A DNA stretch of 64,000 nucleotides from NCBI RefSeq assembly GCF_004801405.1, contig NZ_SSOB01000009.1, forward strand, positions 1 to 64,000, given 5' to 3'. Under the pieces are notes generated by a model. The model was not told the origin of the DNA and did no database searches. It saw nothing but the letters and a program-made list of their open reading frames with translations. Below, piece after piece: positions 1 through 7,710 of this stretch. The stretch is from Cohnella fermenti (GTDB taxonomy: Bacteria; Bacillota; Bacilli; Paenibacillales; Paenibacillaceae). The position numbers were made by a program, and so were the translations under genes. The first letter of the stretch is position 1; each line of letters begins with the position of its first letter.

Positions 1-61
1 CATTGAGCCTGAACATCTCAATTTTATCGGAATGGTCTTGGTGGTCAAACCCTCGTTCCCT
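1..61. other. left-edge segment with no recognised gene
   Basis: No start codon with a ribosome binding site and no recognisable protein or RNA is visible. The segment leads straight into a rightward terminator, so it is probably the 3' end of a plus-strand transcript whose gene lies outside the window. Its identity cannot be decided from these bases. Confidence 0.3.
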
Positions 62-86
62 CCACCCGCATAGCGGGTGGTTTTTT
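62..86 (+). terminator. intrinsic terminator, rightward
   Basis: An 8-bp GC-rich stem (CCACCCGC / GCGGGTGG) with a 3-nt loop is followed at once by six T residues. It must end a transcript that enters the window from the left, because no plus-strand gene precedes it here. Confidence 0.8.
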
Positions 87-128
87 GTTTCGCGCGTTTC
101 ACGCACTCAACAGGCTAAAGCCTATAAC

Positions 129-155
129 AAAAAGAACGCCGATCTCCGATCGACG
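129..155 (-). terminator. intrinsic terminator of the FNT/hemerythrin operon
   Basis: Read leftward, a stem CGTCGATC / GATCGGCG (one G-T pair, 3-nt loop) is followed by TTCTTTTTG. It lies about 65 bp beyond the stop codon of the formate/nitrite channel gene, as expected for the end of that minus-strand unit. Confidence 0.65.
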
Positions 156-218
156 TCCTGTTCACCATTCGCGATATAGAATTATACGAATCCCTCCTGC
201 GCACGTTGTTGCTTCTCC

Positions 219-1415
219 CTATCCCCTTTGCGGCTCATGCTTGACATCGACTTTCTCCCGCGTCTCTTCCATCCAACGCACAGCCTCGCCTCGCTCCGCT
301 ACCTCCTGCAGTTCGCTCATTCGCGCATCCCGCTGCAGCCCCGCCTGCAACTCGCTCATTCGCGCATCCTGGCTCAACACCGCTTGCGCTTCATCCCCTA
401 TGTCCTTCTCCTCTGCCGCCGCGACTTCCTGCGACAGCCCGACTTCCGTCACCCTCTCGCTCCCAGCCGTCCTCCCTCCAAGAGTCCCTCTGCCTACTTG
501 GCCAATCGTCCTCCCTCCAAGAGTCGTTCTCCCTACTCCGTCAACCGCCTTCCCCACGAGAACCGTCTTTTCCCTCTGGCCAGCCGCTCTCCCTCCGAGA
601 GCCGCCCGCACTCCTCCGACAGGCTCGTCTTCCTTCGCCTTCCTCGCTCCCTTACCTTCCACGAACCAGTAAGCCGCTCCGACGAACAAAGCGCCGCCTA
701 CGATGTTGCCCAGCGTGACCGGAATCAGATTATGCGCAAGTCCCGCCACCGTGACCGTATCCGGGTGGGGCAGCAGCAGGGCGAGCGACAGCGTCGTCAT
801 GTTGGCGATGCTATGCTCGAAGCCGGCAGCCACAAAAGCGCACAGGCACCAAGCGATAGCCAGCATCTTCGCCGTCTCGCTCTTCAGCTTATAGGTGAGC
901 CACACCGCCAGGCAGACGAGCCAGTTGCACACGACTCCTCTCCAGAACAGTTGCTCGAACGGCAGATGCATCTTTTTCCCGGCCAGGACGAACAGTTGAT
1001 GCTCCGCGGAGATGCCCGCGAACGCGCCCGATCGCCAGACGATCCACGCGAATGCCGCCGCCCCGGCGAAGTTCCCCAGCCAGCACCACAGCCAGTTGCC
1101 CGCCGCATCCTTCCACTTCGCCCGCCCTGCCAGCATCCCCGCCGCATAGACCATATTGTTCCCGGTAAAAAGCTCCGCACCGGCAAACATAACCAAGATC
1201 AAAGCGATGCCGAAGGAGGCGCCCATCACCAACGAAGTCCATGGCGAGTGAACGGCGTACAGCGGCGCGGAGACGGCGAACATCAGCACGACCGCCATGC
1301 CGACATACGCGCCCGCGAGCGCCGACGACACCGCATACCGGACGGGACTGTTCTGCAAACTTTTTCTCTTGGCTTCCGCCTTAGCGACGACGGCTTCCAA
1401 CGCCGAGGCATCCAT
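219..1415 (-). CDS. formate/nitrite transporter (FNT) family channel with a long C-terminal tail
   Basis: Inner-membrane channel of the FNT family (FocA/NirC type), which moves small monovalent anions such as formate or nitrite. Residues about 25-255 carry the six-helix FNT core: the FAGAELFTGNN loop near residue 78, a GFEHSIANM segment near 198 holding the central histidine (H201), and NLIPVTLGNIVGG near 229. Residues about 255-398 are an unusual hydrophilic tail with LGGRT/GQ repeats followed by two ARMSELQ repeats; family members usually stop near 260-290 residues. The gene follows the hemerythrin-like gene with a 9-bp gap and precedes a terminator, so the two form one unit. Substrate cannot be told from sequence; nitrite fits a hemerythrin partner but is inference. 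Confidence 0.85.
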   Translation of the reverse strand: MDASALEAVVAKAEAKRKSLQNSPVRYAVSSALAGAYVGMAVVLMFAVSAPLYAVHSPWTSLVMGASFGIALILVMFAGAELFTGNNMVYAAGMLAGRAKWKDAAGNWLWCWLGNFAGAAAFAWIVWRSGAFAGISAEHQLFVLAGKKMHLPFEQLFWRGVVCNWLVCLAVWLTYKLKSETAKMLAIAWCLCAFVAAGFEHSIANMTTLSLALLLPHPDTVTVAGLAHNLIPVTLGNIVGGALFVGAAYWFVEGKGARKAKEDEPVGGVRAALGGRAAGQREKTVLVGKAVDGVGRTTLGGRTIGQVGRGTLGGRTAGSERVTEVGLSQEVAAAEEKDIGDEAQAVLSQDARMSELQAGLQRDARMSELQEVAERGEAVRWMEETREKVDVKHEPQRG

Positions 1416-1424
1416 GGCGGCCGC

Positions 1425-1943
1425 CTAATACCCGAACGAGTTCGAGCGGTCCGCGAACGCCACGAGAATCTCTTCCTCTTCCTGGAAGTGATTCTTAAGG
1501 AGGGCATAGGCTTGCAGCAATTGCGAAGCCAAGTGCATCGCGTCGGCATGACTGACGGGAATCAGCTTCTCGTCCGCGAGATGCAGGAACGCATCGATGC
1601 GTCGTTCGGCCTGCTCGTGCTCATGCTCCATAATCGTGAACAATTCCATATCGTTGCCGAAGTACCAGGCGGCCATCGGGAACAGCTCCGTCTCTTCCCA
1701 CTTCGAATGCTCGGCGAGCACCTTCTTGAACTCCAGCACCGTGAAGCGCAGCGTTCTCAGCTTGTAATTGAGAATCAGCAGGTCGTCTTCCCTGCGAAGC
1801 GCGCACACTTTATCGTAGATCTCCTGCAGCCCCTCCTGCAGCAGCGCATGCTCCTCCTTCAACTTCTCGATGGCATCGTTAAGCCGATAGAGCGGATGGT
1901 TGATCTCTTGGGCCGATGGTTCATAAGGCAGATGGACAGTCAT
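1425..1943 (-). CDS. hemerythrin-like (HHE) domain protein
   Basis: A 172-residue all-helical protein with the His/Glu pattern of hemerythrin HHE domains (EEHALLQEG, EHSKWEETELFP, MEHEHEQAERR, KNHFQEEEE), which bind a di-iron centre. Family members bind O2 or NO or help repair iron centres; which applies here is unknown. The chosen ATG has GGAGGG 8-10 bases upstream, whereas an in-frame start 13 codons further upstream has no such site. It is the first gene of a two-gene unit with the downstream FNT channel, which hints at a shared role in nitrite/NO or formate handling under low oxygen (inference). Confidence 0.8.
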   Translation of the reverse strand: MTVHLPYEPSAQEINHPLYRLNDAIEKLKEEHALLQEGLQEIYDKVCALRREDDLLILNYKLRTLRFTVLEFKKVLAEHSKWEETELFPMAAWYFGNDMELFTIMEHEHEQAERRIDAFLHLADEKLIPVSHADAMHLASQLLQAYALLKNHFQEEEEILVAFADRSNSFGY

Positions 1944-1982
1944 GCGAATCCCTCCAATATGTTCTCTTAAGCCTGATTCCAC

Positions 1983-2352
1983 TATAGGAAAAAAATCGCC
2001 GAAAGTATGTGAAAAAAATCACTTTCCGGCCGAAAAATAAGATTGTTCGCATAGAGAGCGCCTGCACGCCTCATACGAGCAATCCCGATTGGTCCGATCC
2101 ATCCAGCCGGCCGCGCGCTTGCTCCCGCTTCGACCGGCGACCGGCGTATTCAGCTACTCTTCGGCATCTGCCTGCCGTTCGAGCCCCGTCCTCGCGACAT
2201 GCGCCATTCTCACGACACTCGCCACCTTCACATCGCACGCTATTCTCACGACACTCGCTACCTTCACATTGCACGCCACTCTCGCGACATTCGCCGCCCT
2301 CACATCATACGCCATTCTCGCGACACTCGCCGCCTTCACGTTGTGCGCACCC
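1983..2352. other. gene-free spacer between araC-like and hemerythrin genes
   Basis: No credible gene is visible. The segment holds four tandem 36-bp repeats immediately past the AraC stop codon, and the upstream region of the hemerythrin gene, where no clear -10/-35 pair stands out. Confidence 0.5.
2199..2342. repeat. four tandem 36-bp repeats
   Basis: Four consecutive imperfect 36-bp units start at 2199, 2235, 2271 and 2307; each contains a variant of CATTCTCACGACACTCGCC and ends in TTCACAT. The period is a multiple of three and the array begins 10 bp beyond the stop of the AraC-family gene, but no supported reading frame uses it. Confidence 0.8.
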
Positions 2353-3180
2353 TTACGACGTGCGCTGAGCCCATTCGCTCGTCTCGCGGTACACGTCCGG
2401 CGCGTTGCCGGTGTACTTGCGGAAAAGCTTGCTGAACAGGGACGGGTCCGAGTAGCCGACGCTGCGGGCGATCTCGCTCACGCGTCCGTCGCTTGTCGCG
2501 AGCAGCTCCTCCGCCTTCTTCATCCGCCTCTGCTCGAGGTAGATCATCGGGCGAACCCCGGTGTAGCGCACGAACATCTCGGTGAACGACTTCATTCCCA
2601 TGCCGTGCAGGTTCGCCAGCTCCCTCAGCGTCAGCGGCTCGCGGAAGCGGTCGTTGATGAACTGGATCGACTGCTCCATGATGCTCTTGTCGACCCTCTG
2701 CCGCTCCGTGCCCGAATCGTTGCACAGCTCGTGCAGAACGCTGTAGAACAGCTCCTTCGAACGGAACGCGGACATCGGCCCCGGCAAACTCGCCACATGA
2801 TGCAGCTTGCGCAGAAGCTCGACGATCTTCCAACTGTTGCTCATCGGGAACTCGGACGTTCCTTCCGGCAGCCGGCGAACGCTTCTCCCCGTCCCCGAAC
2901 GCAGCGTATAGAAGATCAAGCAATATTCATAATCGAGAGAACCGCTCTTCAGCACCGGCTTCAGCCCCGGTCCCCCGTGTACAATCTTCTCCGAATGCAG
3001 GCTGCGGCCGCCTTCCTCAAGCAACAGCTCCGCTCTGCCGCGCAGTGTGAACAGCAGATACGAGCCGTACGAAGACGGAATCCGATTGCCGATGCTCACG
3101 CTCTCCGCCGGAACAACGTTCTTGAACACGCCCGTAATCGTAATGCTGCCCTCTGCGATTCGCTCCGCCCATTCTCTCAT
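2353..3180 (-). CDS. AraC-family transcriptional regulator, probably iron-responsive
   Basis: A 275-residue regulator. Residues about 175-270 form the double helix-turn-helix AraC domain (FINDRFREPLTLRELANLHGM and VSEIARSVGYSDPSLFSKLFRKYTG). The N-terminal part (GSYLLFTLRG, LEEGGRSLH) resembles a cupin-like effector domain. A perfect Fur-type dyad lies 43 bp upstream, so transcription is likely repressed by iron, as for siderophore regulators such as Btr of Bacillus. No siderophore gene is adjacent, so the target is unknown. The ATG at 3180 lies 10 bp from AAGGAG; an ATG three codons upstream is almost touching that site and is less likely. Confidence 0.8.
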   Translation of the reverse strand: MREWAERIAEGSITITGVFKNVVPAESVSIGNRIPSSYGSYLLFTLRGRAELLLEEGGRSLHSEKIVHGGPGLKPVLKSGSLDYEYCLIFYTLRSGTGRSVRRLPEGTSEFPMSNSWKIVELLRKLHHVASLPGPMSAFRSKELFYSVLHELCNDSGTERQRVDKSIMEQSIQFINDRFREPLTLRELANLHGMGMKSFTEMFVRYTGVRPMIYLEQRRMKKAEELLATSDGRVSEIARSVGYSDPSLFSKLFRKYTGNAPDVYRETSEWAQRTS

Positions 3181-3222
3181 CTCGTACATGCTCCTTTGAC
3201 TCTGTGTTAACCCTATTGTAAT

Positions 3223-3237
3223 TGATAATGATTATCA
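3223..3237. promoter_or_regulatory. Fur-type iron box
   Basis: TGATAAT-G-ATTATCA is a perfect 7-1-7 inverted repeat that matches the known Bacillus Fur-box consensus. It lies directly upstream of the AraC-family gene and there is no credible plus-strand gene on the other side. Confidence 0.8.
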
Positions 3238-3400
3238 CTGTCAAACCCTTCGTTGAGAAAACGTTGAGAAAAATTGTGTCGTAGCCGAAAAAAGCGGAAC
3301 AATGCGGGCAGCGGAGGGTGCGAAGCAAGCTATGGGCACTGCTCCACAGCGATGAAGGACCGTTCGTATCCCCCCTTGATCCGACGATCGCCGCGAATTT

Positions 3401-3575
3401 ATATGATTTTTCGCATTCATCGTCTTGGGTTTGAACAAATCGAGGCGTTTTATATGATTTTTGGCATATATACCGCAATTCCTGCCGGATTTTCCTTCAC
3501 GAATGCAGTTTTTCGCATAAAACCGTCCAAACAACCCCTTATCGCGCTGCACGAATGTGAAATTTCACACAAAAT
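3401..3575. repeat. four-palindrome array, family A, copy 1
   Basis: Four imperfect palindromes of the type TATGnGATTTTTnnCATA have central T-runs (or the equivalent AATTT slot) at 3408, 3459, 3510 and 3561, giving spacings of 51, 51 and 51 bp. The last unit, GAATGTGAAATTTCACAC, is almost identical to unit 4 of the copy at 16.9 kb. It lies between the Fur box and the terminator of the rhamnose operon. Confidence 0.75.
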
Positions 3576-3675
3576 TCGCGCAATTCGCGGCAGCCAGCCC
3601 TCGGCACCATCCGTATCGACGGCACCATCGGCAATCGGCATCACCGCTATCATCGCCATTACCGCCAACAACGCC

Positions 3676-3702
3676 AAAAAAGCCCGGGCAACCGCCCGGG
3701 CT
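3676..3702 (-). terminator. intrinsic terminator of the rhamnose operon
   Basis: A perfect 9-bp stem AGCCCGGGC / GCCCGGGCT with a 4-nt loop is followed, read leftward, by a run of T residues. It lies 14 bp beyond the stop codon of the DeoR-family gene. Confidence 0.9.
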
Positions 3703-3716
3703 CCATCTTCCTTGCC

Positions 3717-4481
3717 CTACACGATAGTTATCGACAGGCCGAGATCGCGCAGACGCGCGACCGACTCCTCCTCGACCCTGCGGTCGGTGATGATCGCGTT
3801 CACGTCCGCCAAGTCGGCAACGCGGGTGAACGCCTGGTTGCCGAACTTGCTGGCGTCGGCCAGGACAATCACCTCGTCCGCCATGCCGACCATCTTGTTC
3901 TTGATGCGGGCCTGCAGCTCGTTGGACTCGCTGAAGCCGCGCTCCAGGTGCACGCCCTTGCAGGACAGGAACGCCTTGTCGACGTGGTACGCGTCGAGCG
4001 AGCGCTCCGCCAGCGGCCCCACGAACGAGAGCGAGCGCTGCGCGAGGATGCCGCCGGTCGAGATGACCTCGATCCTCTCCTTGGCGGCCAGCTCCGTCGC
4101 GACCTTGATGGAATTCGTCAGTACGGTCAGCGGAATGTCCGGCATCGCCATCGCCATATACCAGGCCGACGAGCTCGCATCCAGCAGGATGCGGTCCTTC
4201 GGACGAATTCGCTTGATCGCCTCTTCGGCGATTCTCCGCTTCTCTTCGGCGAACGTGATCTCGCGCTCGGCATACGGAATCTCCGGCTGCTGAGGCTGGT
4301 CCTTGACGCTGACGGCGCCGCCGTGCGAACGGCGAAGACGTCCCGCCAGCTCCAGGCGGTCGAGATCGCGCCGGATCGTCTCCTCCGTCACCTGGCACAG
4401 CGTGCTCAGCTCGGATACCCGGATGCTCCCTCTGTCGTTGACAAGCTGCACGATCCTCTCATAACGTTCCGCGACTAACAT
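3717..4481 (-). CDS. DeoR-family regulator of the rhamnose operon
   Basis: A 254-residue DeoR/GlpR-type regulator. The N-terminal helix-turn-helix (residues about 5-57, GSIRVSELSTLCQVTEETIRRDL) is followed by the RRSHGGA linker and the DeoR C-terminal sugar-phosphate sensor domain (residues about 75-235, with LDASSSAWYMA, TNSIKVATEL and ADASKFG). It is the last gene of the rhamnose cluster, 45 bp after rhaB and just before the terminator, so it is probably autoregulated. By analogy with related DeoR regulators the inducer would be a phosphorylated intermediate of rhamnose breakdown (inference). GAGGGGGG precedes the ATG. Confidence 0.87.
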   Translation of the reverse strand: MLVAERYERIVQLVNDRGSIRVSELSTLCQVTEETIRRDLDRLELAGRLRRSHGGAVSVKDQPQQPEIPYAEREITFAEEKRRIAEEAIKRIRPKDRILLDASSSAWYMAMAMPDIPLTVLTNSIKVATELAAKERIEVISTGGILAQRSLSFVGPLAERSLDAYHVDKAFLSCKGVHLERGFSESNELQARIKNKMVGMADEVIVLADASKFGNQAFTRVADLADVNAIITDRRVEEESVARLRDLGLSITIV

Positions 4482-4526
4482 GGAATTCCCCCCTCTCTCC
4501 CGTGCGGCCGATTACCCTCTCTTTGA

Positions 4527-6002
4527 TTAGGCTCTCAAAGAAGTGACGGTCAGGAAGCGGCCGTACGCCTCCTGCCACATCTCCGTGTCCGCCGGCTCGT
4601 AGACGTCAACCGGGAACGAGTCGCGGATAACCTTCCGCGCTTCCCAGATGTCCGCCAGCTCGCCGCTCGCGATCCATTGGACCGCGAGATTGCCGATGGC
4701 GCTGCCTTCCGCCGGGCCGGCCCAGACGGGCTTGCCGATCGCGTTCGCGGACCATTGGCAGAGCAGCTTGTTCTGGATGCCGCCGCCGACCATGTGCAGG
4801 CCGCCGAACCGCTTCCCGGACAGCTCTTCCGTCAACTCTAGCACATAACGGTACTTCAAGGCCAGACTCTCGAGGATGCAGCGAACGATCGCCCCCGGTC
4901 CCTCCGGCGCCCGCTGGCCGGTCCGTTCGCAATACTTGCGAATCTGCCCCGGCATGTCGCCCGGATGAAGGAACAGGTCGTCGTCCGGCTCGATGAACGC
5001 CGCGAGCGGATCGGCCCGGTTCGACATCTGCACCAGCTCGGGGAAGGAATACGATTGTCCCGCCCGCTCCCACTCGCGGCGGCATTCGTTCAGAATCCAC
5101 AGCCCCATGATGTTCTTGAGCAGACGGAACGTGCCGTAGGCGCCGCCCTCGTTCGTGAAGTTCAGCTCTCTCGCCCGTTCGCTGATGACCGGCTGCTCGA
5201 CCTCGGTGCCCATGAGGGACCAGGTGCCGCAGCTAAGATACGCGAAGGAGCGGTCGAGCGCCGGCACCGCGACGACGGCGGAGCCGGTATCGTGCTCGGC
5301 GACGGCGTAGACCGGAATCGAACGGACGCCGAGCTCTTCCGTCAGCGAAGGGCGCAGCGAGCCGACCGCCTGGCCGGGCTGCGCGACCGGGCCGAACAGC
5401 GATTCGGACAAGCCGAGCTTGCCGAGAAGCTCCCCGTCCCAGCCCCCAAGCTTCGGATTGTAAAGCTGCGTTGTCGTCGCGTTCGTGAACTCGTTCACCT
5501 GCTCGCCGGTCATGAAGTAGCGCAGCAGGTCCGGAATCATCAGGAAGCGCTTCGCTTCGCGCAGCAGCGGCGAATTCGCTTGCTTCAACGCATAAAGCTG
5601 GAAGATCGAGTTGAAGGACAGGAACTGAATGCCCGTCCGCGCGAAGATGTCCGCCGCGGGAATGTCCGCGAACAGCTTCTCCATGATGCCGTCCGTATGC
5701 CGGTCCCGATAGTGATACGGGTTGCCGAGAAGCTCGCCGCTTGCGCCGAGGAAGCCGAAGTCGACCGCCCACGAGTCGATCGCCAGGCTCGACACCTCGA
5801 CTCCTTGATGCTTCGCCTTCAGCAAGCCTTGCTTCAGTTCGTGATAGAGACGAAGGATGTCCCAATGAAGACGATCGGCTACCTGAACCGGATCGTTGCC
5901 GAAGCGGTGAAGCTCCTCCGTCTCGATTCGATTGTCGGTCAATCGGCCAAGCAGCGCCCTGCCGCTGCTCGCGCCGAGGTCGTACGCGAGAATGCTCGCC
6001 AT
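4527..6002 (-). CDS. rhaB: rhamnulokinase
   Basis: Phosphorylates L-rhamnulose at O1 with ATP in the cytoplasm, the second step of rhamnose catabolism. The protein has 491 residues, normal for the FGGY kinase family. Visible family motifs are the N-terminal phosphate-binding DLGASSGRALLG, the catalytic region AIDSWAVDFGFLG, the YLSCGTWSLMG segment and the ATP-binding HMVGGGIQNKLLCQW near residue 400. It lies between rhaA (25-bp gap) and the DeoR regulator gene. A GGGGG ribosome binding site precedes the ATG. Confidence 0.95.
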   Translation of the reverse strand: MASILAYDLGASSGRALLGRLTDNRIETEELHRFGNDPVQVADRLHWDILRLYHELKQGLLKAKHQGVEVSSLAIDSWAVDFGFLGASGELLGNPYHYRDRHTDGIMEKLFADIPAADIFARTGIQFLSFNSIFQLYALKQANSPLLREAKRFLMIPDLLRYFMTGEQVNEFTNATTTQLYNPKLGGWDGELLGKLGLSESLFGPVAQPGQAVGSLRPSLTEELGVRSIPVYAVAEHDTGSAVVAVPALDRSFAYLSCGTWSLMGTEVEQPVISERARELNFTNEGGAYGTFRLLKNIMGLWILNECRREWERAGQSYSFPELVQMSNRADPLAAFIEPDDDLFLHPGDMPGQIRKYCERTGQRAPEGPGAIVRCILESLALKYRYVLELTEELSGKRFGGLHMVGGGIQNKLLCQWSANAIGKPVWAGPAEGSAIGNLAVQWIASGELADIWEARKVIRDSFPVDVYEPADTEMWQEAYGRFLTVTSLRA

Positions 6003-6027
6003 GGGAATCCCCCTTGCCCGCTAACGA

Positions 6028-7284
6028 TTATCGCTTGAGCAGAACTTCCTGCTCGTAGTTCTTCACTTCGGCGAGCCACTCTTCGCGAACCGGAACGCCG
6101 GACTTCGCGCAGTAGTAATCCCATACCGCGCCGAACGGATACGTCTTGAACTCTTCCGTCAAGGCGAGACGGGTCGTGTAGTCGCCGGCCAGCTCCGCCT
6201 GGCGCAGCGCTTCGATCGGCTCCAGCATCGCGCGAAGCAGCGCCTTGATCGTGTTGCGGGTGCCGATGACCCAAGCCGCCACGCGGTTGATGCTGGCATC
6301 GAAGAAGTCGAGGCCGATGTGCGTCTTGCCGAGCAGGTCGCCGCGAACGAGCTCCTTGCCGATGTCCAGCAGCTCGTCGTCGAGGATGACGACGTGGTCG
6401 CTGTCCCAACGGACCGGACGGCTCACGTGCAGCAGAATGCCTTCCACGAACAGCGAGAGCGCGGACAGCTTGTTCGAGATCACTTCCGTCGGATGGAAGT
6501 GGCCCGCGTCGAGGCAGATCAGCTTGTTGTTCTGCAGTCCGTAGCCCATGTAGAACTCGTGCGAGCCGACGGTGTACGCTTCCGCGCCGAGGCCGAACAG
6601 CTTGCTCTCGACCGCGTCCAGATGGTAAGACTTGTTCAGCTCCTCCGCGAACGCTTCGTCGAGCGATTCCTTCAGCCGCTTGCGCGGGCCGAGGCGGTCG
6701 GCCGGGATGTCCTTGTAGCCGTCCGGAACCCAGACGTTCATGACGCTTGTCTGGCCAAGCTGCTCGCCGAAGGAGGCGCTGATATGGCGGGACGCCTTGA
6801 CGTGATCGATCCAGAAGCGGCGGATCTCTTCGTTCGGATGGCTCAGCGTCAGGCCGTCGCTCGACTTCTCGTGGGAGAAGCACGTCGGGTTGAAGTCGAG
6901 GCCGAGGCCGTTCGCCTTCGCCCAATCGATCCACTTCTGGAAGTGCTTCGTCTCGAGCTTGTCGAGGTCGACCTTCTCGTCCGTGTCGGCGTAAATCGCG
7001 TGCAGGTTGACCTTATGCTTGCCGGGGATCAGCGAGAACGCTTTATCCAGGTCGGCGCGAAGCTCCTCCGGCGTCCTGGCCGCTCCCGGATAGTTGCCGG
7101 TGGCCGCGATGCCGCCGGACAGGTCCTGATCCTTGAACAGGAAGCCCTTGACGTCGTCCCCTTGCCAGCAATGCATCGATATTTTGATCTTCGCAAGCTG
7201 CTCCAGCGCCTGATCGACGTCAATGCCGAACTCCGCGTATTGCTCCTTGGCGATCTCGTAGTTTCGCAGTATTTTCTGATCCAT
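6028..7284 (-). CDS. rhaA: L-rhamnose isomerase
   Basis: Converts L-rhamnose to L-rhamnulose, the first step of the pathway; a metal-dependent cytoplasmic TIM-barrel enzyme. Length 418 residues is typical. Family motifs include [12 protein letters not shown] near residue 37, the metal-site segments [26 protein letters not shown] and [17 protein letters not shown]. The start has GGAGGAGA upstream. It sits between the ASRT-family gene and rhaB with short gaps, so it belongs to the rhamnose operon. Confidence 0.96.
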   Translation of the reverse strand: MDQKILRNYEIAKEQYAEFGIDVDQALEQLAKIKISMHCWQGDDVKGFLFKDQDLSGGIAATGNYPGAARTPEELRADLDKAFSLIPGKHKVNLHAIYADTDEKVDLDKLETKHFQKWIDWAKANGLGLDFNPTCFSHEKSSDGLTLSHPNEEIRRFWIDHVKASRHISASFGEQLGQTSVMNVWVPDGYKDIPADRLGPRKRLKESLDEAFAEELNKSYHLDAVESKLFGLGAEAYTVGSHEFYMGYGLQNNKLICLDAGHFHPTEVISNKLSALSLFVEGILLHVSRPVRWDSDHVVILDDELLDIGKELVRGDLLGKTHIGLDFFDASINRVAAWVIGTRNTIKALLRAMLEPIEALRQAELAGDYTTRLALTEEFKTYPFGAVWDYYCAKSGVPVREEWLAEVKNYEQEVLLKR

Positions 7285-7306
7285 GTTCCGCTTCTCTCCT
7301 CCTTGG

Positions 7307-7678
7307 TTACCGTAACGGATAAGCGACGACCGACATGAGAGCGTTCTCAGCCTGGGTCGAGTCCAGACGGCTGTATTGCACGATAATCGGAATGTCGCTT
7401 CGCACCTCGATGGCGTAAGGAACGCCGACCGGAATCGGCGTTCCCTCCTTGTTCAGGGACGAAGTGCGAATATGCTTGGTGCGTCTCGGCGCAACGACGA
7501 CAAGGATGTCCTCGATCGGGTCGCGGTCCTCGAAGTAGATCGTGAAGTTGATGAGCGCTTCCTCCGACGACACGTTCAGCACGCAGACGGATTCATGGCT
7601 AAGCAGGCTGCCGGAGCTGATCTCCGGAATGTACGCATCGGGAATGATCCAATGCTTCTCTCCTCTAGCGGAATGCAC
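7307..7678 (-). CDS. ASRT-family (sensory rhodopsin transducer-like) protein
   Basis: A 123-residue protein matching the Anabaena sensory rhodopsin transducer superfamily (PF07100 type): the pattern [62 protein letters not shown] and AYP follows that family from end to end. Comparative studies of this superfamily propose a small-molecule, probably sugar-binding, beta-sandwich. There is no rhodopsin gene in the window; the gene lies inside the rhamnose operon between rhaEW and rhaA, which fits a role with rhamnose or a derivative (a mutarotase, a carrier or an effector are all possible). The start is GTG with GAGGGA upstream. Function is inferred only from context. Confidence 0.8.
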   Translation of the reverse strand: MHSARGEKHWIIPDAYIPEISSGSLLSHESVCVLNVSSEEALINFTIYFEDRDPIEDILVVVAPRRTKHIRTSSLNKEGTPIPVGVPYAIEVRSDIPIIVQYSRLDSTQAENALMSVVAYPLR

Positions 7679-7710
7679 GTTCGTCCCTCTCCCTTCTGGG
7701 TCTTGACGGA

